From positions 1 through 8,997 of the forward strand of contig JAJTHC010000180.1 in assembly GCA_021299615.1 (NCBI GenBank): a stretch of DNA of 8,997 bases. Direction: 5' to 3'. Position 1 is the stretch's first letter, and every line of letters starts with the position of its first letter. Below the pieces are notes generated by a model. It ran no database searches. It was not told where the DNA came from and saw only the letters and a program-made list of their open reading frames with translations. This DNA comes from Vampirovibrionales bacterium. GTDB taxonomy: Bacteria; Cyanobacteriota; Vampirovibrionia; Vampirovibrionales; JAJTHC01. A program made the translations under genes and the position numbers. This document shows, piece by piece, positions 4,252-8,997 of this stretch.

Positions 4252-6168
4252 CTATATATATCGAACACTATAACACATCGGCAAACGACCCGCACTCAAC
4301 AAGACTTGCAGAATCTGCACATCGCTGGGGTTCACCCCCGAAATACGCTTGGCTTGTGCCAAATCCACAGGGCGAAACTTGCTTAACTTTTCACGAGCTT
4401 CTAAGCTCAATTGCTGAATGGCGTTATAATCCACATTTAAAGGCAGTTTGACCTTCTCCGCATTCTGCACACGCTGATTTTCACGGGTCTGCCTGCCGAT
4501 ATACCCAGCAAACTTAATATCCGTTTCCAGCGTTTCTTGCACATCAGGCAATACGTCTTTCGACGCTGGATTGAGCTTAATCAGCGTCTCATAGGTAATC
4601 AACGGACGCTTCAACAACTGTTCCAAACTACTGCCTTCTTGGATGCGTTCCCCGCACGAGTCGCTTAAAATCTGGTTGTTTTCGTCGCTTGCCTTTATTT
4701 TCGTGGTCGCTAAACGGGTTTGCTCTTGGGCAATCGCCGTTTGACGAGCTTGAAACACCGCCCACCGATCACCTTGTACGAGTCCGATTTCACGACCCAA
4801 GCCTGTTAAGCGTAAATCCGCATTGTCTTGACGCAACAACAAGCGATACTCACTACGGCTGGTGAGCATGCGGTATGGCTCTTTAATTTCTTTGGTGACC
4901 AGATCGTCAATCAAGGTGCCGATATACGATGAGGATCGTGGCAAAATAAAGGGATCCTGCCCGCCTGCGTAGCGACTGGCGTTAATGCCTGCCATTAAGC
5001 CTTGAGCGGCGGCTTCTTCGTATCCGCTAGTGCCGTTGATTTGCCCAGCGAAAAACAAGCCGTGGGCATTTTTCACCATTAACGCAGGCGTGAGCTGGTA
5101 CGCAGGGAAATAATCATATTCCACCGCACAAGCAGGACGCAACATCTCCGCACGCTCTAAACCCGGTAAGGTTTGGAGCATCGCCACTTGCACATCGAGC
5201 GGTAAGCAGGACGAAAAGCCTTGCAAGTAAATCTCATAGGTGTCACGACCTTCAGGTTCAATAAACAAGTGATGCGTGTCCTTGTCCGAAAACCGCATGA
5301 CCTTGTCTTCAATGCTGGGGCAGTATCGAGGACCGCAATCGGCTTCCATAAGCCCTTGCATCATGGGGCTACGGTGGATGTTGGCTTTTATAATCTCATG
5401 TGTTTTCGTGGTGGTGCGTGTGATATGACACGGGATTTGCTCCAGCTGGGGGCGGTTCGGCATGAAGCTAAAAAACCCATGAGGTGTGTCGCCATGCTGT
5501 TCTTCAAGGTTTGAATAGTCGATGCTACGACCGTCTAAGCGAGGGGGCGTGCCTGTCTTGAGGCGACCTGTTTCAAGCCCGAGTTCTAGCAAGGATGCGG
5601 TCAAACCTTTCGCCGCAGGATCTCCAGGCCGTCCGCCTCCGTATGAGTTTTCACCGATCCATATTTTGCCGTTTAAAAACGTGCCTGTCGTCACCACGAC
5701 CGAAGGAGCTTCATAGAAAATACCGAGATTGTCTTCCACGCCTAGCACCTTTTGATGAGCATCCACCACGACACGTTGCACGGTACTTTGGCGTAATTTC
5801 AAGTTAGGCTCCGCTTCCACCAATGCACGGGCATAATCCCGATACTTGGCTTTGTCGCTTTGAGAGCGTAAGGCTCTTACCGCAGGGCCTTTGGACATGT
5901 TGAGCATCCGCAATTGGATGTAAGTGGCATCGGCACACAAGCCCATGACGCCACCAAGGGCATCGATTTCTTTGACGAGCTGGCTTTTGGCGGGTCCTCC
6001 GACTGAAGGGTTACAGCTCATTTGCCCAATGGTGTCGAGATTCATGCTGAGTAGAATGGTTTTACAGCCCAAGCGAGCCGAAGCAACGGCGGCTTCAATG
6101 CCTGCGTGACCTGCTCCGATGACCAAGACATCGGCTTTTTCTGTGTGGAGTGCCATTTGTGTTTCCAT
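4252..6168 (-). CDS. mnmG: tRNA uridine-5-carboxymethylaminomethyl modification enzyme MnmG
   Basis: 638 residues, normal for the family. With MnmE it builds the carboxymethylaminomethyl group on wobble uridine 34 of certain tRNAs, using FAD, in the cytoplasm. Seen: the FAD-binding VIGAGHAGIEAAVASARLG (16-34); QMSCNPSVGGPAKSQLVKE (49-67), including the conserved Cys52; the signature GGRPGDPA and RLKTGTPPRLDGRSID; CPSIEDKVMRF with the second conserved cysteine; SRSEYRLLLRQDNADLRLT; and the C-terminal helical MnmE-binding region with YIGRQ and ISGVNPSDVQIL. The ATG at 6168 lacks a good ribosome site. The in-frame ATG at 6156 is preceded by GGA and could be the true start. The last residues (CYSVRYI) run into AT-rich intergenic-like DNA, suggesting a recently shifted stop. 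It is the last gene of a same-strand run with the CxxCxxCC protein (97-bp gap). No rsmG or mnmE lies nearby. Confidence 0.96.
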   Translation of the reverse strand: METQMALHTEKADVLVIGAGHAGIEAAVASARLGCKTILLSMNLDTIGQMSCNPSVGGPAKSQLVKEIDALGGVMGLCADATYIQLRMLNMSKGPAVRALRSQSDKAKYRDYARALVEAEPNLKLRQSTVQRVVVDAHQKVLGVEDNLGIFYEAPSVVVTTGTFLNGKIWIGENSYGGGRPGDPAAKGLTASLLELGLETGRLKTGTPPRLDGRSIDYSNLEEQHGDTPHGFFSFMPNRPQLEQIPCHITRTTTKTHEIIKANIHRSPMMQGLMEADCGPRYCPSIEDKVMRFSDKDTHHLFIEPEGRDTYEIYLQGFSSCLPLDVQVAMLQTLPGLERAEMLRPACAVEYDYFPAYQLTPALMVKNAHGLFFAGQINGTSGYEEAAAQGLMAGINASRYAGGQDPFILPRSSSYIGTLIDDLVTKEIKEPYRMLTSRSEYRLLLRQDNADLRLTGLGREIGLVQGDRWAVFQARQTAIAQEQTRLATTKIKASDENNQILSDSCGERIQEGSSLEQLLKRPLITYETLIKLNPASKDVLPDVQETLETDIKFAGYIGRQTRENQRVQNAEKVKLPLNVDYNAIQQLSLEAREKLSKFRPVDLAQAKRISGVNPSDVQILQVLLSAGRLPMCYSVRYI

Positions 6169-6235
6169 TTATTCTGTAAGCTGACTTGCTTTAGTTTATC
6201 AAAAACATAAAATACATGTGGTATTTCAATTTTTC

Positions 6236-6257
6236 AGGGCTTTCTATAGAAAGCTCT
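6236..6257. repeat. 22-bp inverted repeat between the CxxCxxCC gene and mnmG
   Basis: AGGGCTTTCTA pairs with TAGAAAGCTCT, an 11-bp arm with one G-U pair and no spacer. It begins 8 bp past the stop of the upstream - strand gene. On the - strand it is followed by A-rich rather than T-rich sequence, so it is not a canonical terminator. It may act in mRNA processing or stability between the two genes. Confidence 0.45.
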
Positions 6258-6265
6258 CAACTCGG

Positions 6266-6778
6266 CTATAAGGTTTTTTCAAGCACGGCTTCAAAAGGCA
6301 CCAAGGGCGTGAAGGTAAAGCTACAATCCTTCGGGAGCTTGGCTCCCATTAGGATGCCAGCTTCGTTGGGATAGCTTCGACAAAAAATCGGACGAGCCTC
6401 ATAATCCATACACAAGTTGTCTTCCCCCAAATTATGACATTTAAAAACCACCCCTGTTTCGGTTTCGTATTGGGCTTCAAAAAAGCGATATTCGTCGGGG
6501 TGCAAGGCTTGTAGGGCTTTAAAGTCTTCCACTGACTGAATCACCTGCTTGCCGTAAGTCAAAAACAAGTTCTTGCAACATTCTCCGCATTGATTACAAG
6601 TCCCTGTTCGCAAGGTGTACTTGCCTTTTTCGACCACTTCTTTATACGGAAACAAACGGTGTCGTAATTTACGAGACCACTTCAACAGGATCGACGAAAA
6701 GGGGACGCATCCTAGAATGGTGAGGTAAAGCCGACTGCTTAAGCGTCGTTGGGGGGGAAGGGTCGTCGATTGAAGCAT
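6266..6778 (-). CDS. YkgJ/UPF0153-like CxxCxxCC protein
   Basis: 170 residues. The core has CNQCGECC (Cys61, 64, 67, 68), then CHNLGEDNLCMDYEARPIFCRSYP (Cys114, 123, 133) and a late Cys152. This is the pattern of the CxxCxxCC family, annotated as zinc- or iron-chelating, where eight cysteines are thought to hold metal or an Fe-S cluster. The biochemical role of the family is poorly defined, so none is given. Residues 1-45 are basic with a short hydrophobic stretch (about 17-33, YLTILGCVPFSSILL) that could touch the membrane but is too weak to call a signal peptide. The start is the only reasonable ATG; its ribosome site is poor. It sits 49 bp after the RlpA-like gene and 97 bp before mnmG on the same strand. 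Confidence 0.82.
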   Translation of the reverse strand: MLQSTTLPPQRRLSSRLYLTILGCVPFSSILLKWSRKLRHRLFPYKEVVEKGKYTLRTGTCNQCGECCKNLFLTYGKQVIQSVEDFKALQALHPDEYRFFEAQYETETGVVFKCHNLGEDNLCMDYEARPIFCRSYPNEAGILMGAKLPKDCSFTFTPLVPFEAVLEKTL

Positions 6779-6827
6779 AGGCTTATCTTAAAAGAAGTGA
6801 TCGATAAAGGCAAGTCTTCTTGTGGAA

Positions 6828-7580
6828 TTAGGATAATTTAACTTGCCCGACTCCTGATTGTTTGATCCCAACTGCTTGAGCAGCTGCCGCTGAAAGGTCG
6901 ATAATGCGTCCTCCAGAAAAAGGCCCCCGATCGTTAATTCTAACGACGGCTGATTGACCTGTTTTAGTATTCGTAACGGTGACCTTCGTACCGAAAGGCA
7001 AGCTAGGGTGAGCAGCTGTCATGGAATTTTGATTAAACGTTTCACCATTGGCTGTTCTTTTACCATGAAAACCTGGACCATACCAAGACGCCATACCTGT
7101 TTGTCCTCCAACTTTTTTTGTGGGTACTTTTCCTGTTGTATTCGGTTTTTCCGTTTGATTTACAGAACTTGGTTTCGGAGGAGTGCTTGGTGTATTTTCC
7201 TCCAGTGTATTTCCTTTCTCAGAAGAAGGTAATGGTTCAGATGTATTGCTTGGCGGGGTGAGTTCAGAAACTCGTCTGACTTCACTTCCAGATATTGTTT
7301 CTCCTCCAGTCCAATCACCATTAGAATTGTCTATTGGTTTTGGCTGTTCATTTTCTTCAGGTTCGTTGTTTACATCTCTATTTCGTTGTGATGGCTGACT
7401 CCACGCATTTATCGGTGAACCTTCAGAAGGGGTGAAGCGATCGATTTCTGTATGGCGACCTGTTCCAGAAAACCATGGAGATTTTTGAGTTTCTGAACTA
7501 GCTCGATTCGGAAGAGGGGTTTCAAAGGTTGAATTAATTCTTTCGGATCTTTCGGAAGAAAATGTAGAACGGGCGATCAT
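6828..7580 (-). CDS. RlpA-like double-psi beta-barrel protein lacking a signal peptide
   Basis: 250 residues. RlpA-type proteins are envelope lytic transglycosylases that cut peptidoglycan free of stem peptides, often at the septum. The C-terminal domain (about 162-250) is a complete double-psi beta-barrel: GMASWYGPGFHGKRTANGE, MTAAHPSLPFGTKVTVTN, VVRINDRGPFSGGRIIDLS. Residues corresponding to those needed for activity in characterised RlpA appear present as Glu180, His191 and Asp217. Residues 1-155 are polar, Ser/Thr/Pro/Glu/Asn-rich and probably disordered. No hydrophobic signal peptide or lipobox is present. The start is firm: AAGAGG lies 8 bp upstream (7589-7594), and an in-frame TAG two codons before the ATG rules out extension. 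There is no SPOR domain. Codon and base use look more AT-rich than in mnmG. It leads a same-strand run with the CxxCxxCC gene and mnmG. Confidence 0.88.
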   Translation of the reverse strand: MIARSTFSSERSERINSTFETPLPNRASSETQKSPWFSGTGRHTEIDRFTPSEGSPINAWSQPSQRNRDVNNEPEENEQPKPIDNSNGDWTGGETISGSEVRRVSELTPPSNTSEPLPSSEKGNTLEENTPSTPPKPSSVNQTEKPNTTGKVPTKKVGGQTGMASWYGPGFHGKRTANGETFNQNSMTAAHPSLPFGTKVTVTNTKTGQSAVVRINDRGPFSGGRIIDLSAAAAQAVGIKQSGVGQVKLS

Positions 7581-7618
7581 AAGCTAAACCTCTTGTGTTG
7601 TGTAAAGGACGGACTTGT

Positions 7619-7647
7619 AAAATACTTTCTTATTCCAATAAAAACAA
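7619..7647 (-). promoter_or_regulatory. Possible promoter of the RlpA-like gene
   Basis: On the - strand, -35 TTGTTT (7647-7642), 17-bp spacer and -10 TATTTT (7624-7619). The start would lie near 7612, leaving about 32 nt before the ATG and including the AAGAGG ribosome site. Both boxes are only moderate matches. Confidence 0.35.
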
Positions 7648-7685
7648 TCAATCTCTTAAAGTTGCCCTTACTATCCACAATTTAA

Positions 7686-7702
7686 GAAAGCTTTAAGCTT
7701 TC
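7686..7702. promoter_or_regulatory. 17-bp palindrome overlapping the -35 of the NFACT gene
   Basis: GAAAGCTTTAAGCTTTC is a perfect 8-bp inverted repeat around one central base. Its right arm overlaps the proposed -35 box (7699-7704). The position suits an operator, though no regulator can be named. A T-run at 7710-7717 lies 7 bp beyond it, too far for a standard terminator. Confidence 0.4.
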
Positions 7703-7727
7703 ACGACGTCTTTTTTTCTGCTATGCT
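7699..7727 (+). promoter_or_regulatory. Promoter of the NFACT gene, start predicted at the ATG
   Basis: -35 TTTCAC (7699-7704), 17-bp spacer and -10 TATGCT (7722-7727), with TGC directly upstream making an extended -10. Seven bases after the -10 is position 7734, the A of the start codon. No Shine-Dalgarno sequence is present, so the mRNA may be leaderless. Confidence 0.5.
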
Positions 7728-7733
7728 ACCCCT

Positions 7734-8997
7734 ATGATGAACCCTCAACACCCCCTTTCTTCCAACGCCCAACGGCTCGATGCCCTTAGCACGCAACACG
7801 CCGTGCAAGAATTGCACCGCCTGTTTCAAGGGGCGAAAGTTCAAAAAATTAACCAATACAGCCCCACCGATTTTTCCTTTCATCTGTGGAAGCCCAACCC
7901 TGAAAAGCTCCCTGAACTGGAACGATGCTTTTTGTATGTGCATCTCAACAAGCAAAACCCCTTTTTCGCCATGCTTACGCACGACGAAGTCAAAGCGATG
8001 TTTCCCACCGCCACGCATCAAAGCCCGATCTTGATGAGCTTGCGAAAATACTTGCAAGGTAGCCGTTTGGATGTCGCCCAAAGCGTGGCAGGTGAACCTG
8101 CCTTCACGCTGGGCTTTAATTACAGCACCGAACTGGGTTTTAGAGCCTCGGTTACCTTGGTAGTGGAAATGATCGGTAAATATAGCAACCTACTTTTGCT
8201 GGAAGATGGTTCGCAAAAAATCTTGAACCTACTCAATGTGGTGAGTGAAGAGCAAAGCCAGTTTCGCCCCCTGCATGTGGGAACCCCCTACACGCCTCCG
8301 CCTCGTCCACAAGGCAAAACCCCGTGGACGTCCCTCAATCTAGCGGAATTATGGCAACACCTCGATGCCCCCTATTCGGCGGAACAGGCGTTTGACGCCA
8401 TTAAAACCGTGGGATGGGGTATCGCGAAACATTTGGCGATGCCGTTGCTTGAAAGGGCGACGTCTTTTGAAGAGGCTCAATCGATCTTAGAGCAATGGAA
8501 GACGCATTCGCAGGGGGTGCTGTTTCGGGATACACATGGTGTCTTAACAGGCTTTCATGGCGTGGATGTCACAGGGCAAGGTGAGCTTGTCGGGTCTACT
8601 TTAGTGGCGGTGAGCCTGTATTATGCGTCGTGGAAGCAAGGGCAGTTGTGGGAAGAGGCTCGTCAAACCTTGCGTAAACCATTACGCAAGAAGCTAAACT
8701 TGCTCAAAAAAGGCTTGGATCAGTTGAATACCAGCCAAGTCACGCCCAGCACGCTAGATGATTTGCAAGTCAAGGGCGATATTTTGATGACCTTGTATAG
8801 TATGCGTCATTTCATGCAGGCGAAACCCTTTGAAAACACCTTTACGCCTGATGTGAACCCCTTAACAGGCGAAGCTGGCGATGCCATTGATGTGGATGTC
8901 AAAAAAACGTGGCTGGAAAATGCCCAAGTTTACTATCGTTTGGTGCAGAAAGCCAAGGGTCGCAATGCTTACACGCTTGAAGAACGCTTGCGTATAG
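7734..8997 (+). CDS. NFACT/RqcH-family ribosome quality control protein, 3'-partial
   Basis: The frame runs open from ATG 7734 to the right edge: 421 codons, with the C-terminus missing. NFACT proteins (bacterial RqcH, formerly called FbpA or fibronectin-binding proteins) bind stalled 50S-peptidyl-tRNA complexes and, in studied bacteria, add alanine tails for degradation. Seen: the NFACT-N domain (about 14-190) with LDALSTQHAVQEL, MSLRKYLQGSRL and TLVVEMIGKYSNLLLLED; a middle helical region (about 285-365, LRKPLRKKLNLLKKGLDQL...GDILMTLYSMRHF), the expected HhH and coiled-coil part; then VDVKKTWLENAQVYYRLVQKAKGR, equivalent to the conserved DPxLSPxENAQxYFKKYxK stretch. The NFACT-R domain would lie past the edge. 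The usual Asp-Arg pair after the LRKxLxG helix is Glu121-Pro122 here. The ATG at 7737 is an alternative start. No ribosome site precedes either. It is divergent from the RlpA-like gene. Confidence 0.88.
   Translation, partial: MMNPQHPLSSNAQRLDALSTQHAVQELHRLFQGAKVQKINQYSPTDFSFHLWKPNPEKLPELERCFLYVHLNKQNPFFAMLTHDEVKAMFPTATHQSPILMSLRKYLQGSRLDVAQSVAGEPAFTLGFNYSTELGFRASVTLVVEMIGKYSNLLLLEDGSQKILNLLNVVSEEQSQFRPLHVGTPYTPPPRPQGKTPWTSLNLAELWQHLDAPYSAEQAFDAIKTVGWGIAKHLAMPLLERATSFEEAQSILEQWKTHSQGVLFRDTHGVLTGFHGVDVTGQGELVGSTLVAVSLYYASWKQGQLWEEARQTLRKPLRKKLNLLKKGLDQLNTSQVTPSTLDDLQVKGDILMTLYSMRHFMQAKPFENTFTPDVNPLTGEAGDAIDVDVKKTWLENAQVYYRLVQKAKGRNAYTLEERLRI

Noticed and set aside
4014..4272. 9-bp inverted repeat (TATAGTGTT / AACACTATA) bracketing the repeat-bearing gap, considered as transposon ends
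   Set aside because: Short, AT-rich, not extendable, no target duplication or transposase; likely chance.
4161..4451. + strand ORF of 96 codons over the repeat and mnmG 3' end
   Set aside because: More than half lies antisense to mnmG, the rest is the direct-repeat region, there is no ribosome site and no recognisable protein.
4969..4975. TAGCGAC inside mnmG as a further repeat copy
   Set aside because: Only a 7-mer, and explained by conserved coding (Ser-Arg-Tyr-Ala).
7686..7717. Palindrome plus T-run upstream of the NFACT gene as an intrinsic terminator
   Set aside because: The T-run is 7 bp from the stem, the stem is AT-rich, and no + strand transcript is expected to arrive there.
7701..8081. 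- strand ORF of 126 codons opposite the NFACT gene
   Set aside because: Antisense shadow of a clearly recognisable coding region; it also spans that gene's promoter.
1..8997. CRISPR array, tRNA/rRNA genes, toxin-antitoxin pair, phage or transposase genes
   Set aside because: No regularly spaced repeats, cloverleaf or rRNA sequence, small paired ORFs, or recognisable mobile-element proteins were found on reading both strands.

Overview
This window looks like ordinary chromosome from a diderm bacterium of roughly 50% GC. The NFACT (RqcH-like) protein, the wording of MnmG (SEYRLLLRQDNADLRLT, GLGREIGL) and the presence of RlpA together suggest a Cyanobacteriota relative, perhaps the non-photosynthetic Vampirovibrionia/Melainabacteria. 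That placement rests on motif impressions only and is tentative.

Layout, left to right. Positions 9-803 (+) encode an unrecognised charged, helical protein that may begin left of the window. It converges on nth (endonuclease III, 835-1515, -), and a strong hairpin between them (821-861) can terminate both. The nth leader carries a small palindrome-rich element (about 1530-1762) with inverted, MITE-like ends. A divergent promoter region (1813-1885) follows. On the + strand it drives a probable small RNA of about 120 nt (1892-2014) ending in a clear intrinsic terminator. After a good sigma70 promoter (2108-2136) come rluB-type pseudouridine synthase (2196-3467, +) and a Fur-family metalloregulator (3472-4005, +, TTG start), 4 bp apart and probably co-transcribed.

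A gene-free convergent gap (4006-4251) holds two diverged copies of a hairpin-bearing direct repeat at exactly 88-bp spacing. A shorter relative lies at 2045-2064. On the - strand, read right to left, are an RlpA-like double-psi beta-barrel protein without a signal peptide (6828-7580), a CxxCxxCC (YkgJ/UPF0153-type) protein (6266-6778) and mnmG (4252-6168). The last gene (7734 to the right edge, +) is an NFACT/RqcH protein cut off before its C-terminus. Its predicted transcription start falls on the ATG, so its mRNA may be leaderless.

Themes: DNA base-excision repair (Nth), rRNA and tRNA modification (RluB type, MnmG), ribosome rescue (NFACT), metal-dependent regulation (Fur family) and envelope maintenance (RlpA). 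No phage, transposase, CRISPR array, toxin-antitoxin pair or tRNA/rRNA gene was seen. I did not find a convincing new multi-gene system. The items most worth checking are the small RNA with its operator-like repeats, the dispersed intergenic repeat family, the His/Cys-rich insertion in the Fur protein, the signal-less RlpA, and the NFACT protein lacking the usual DR motif.
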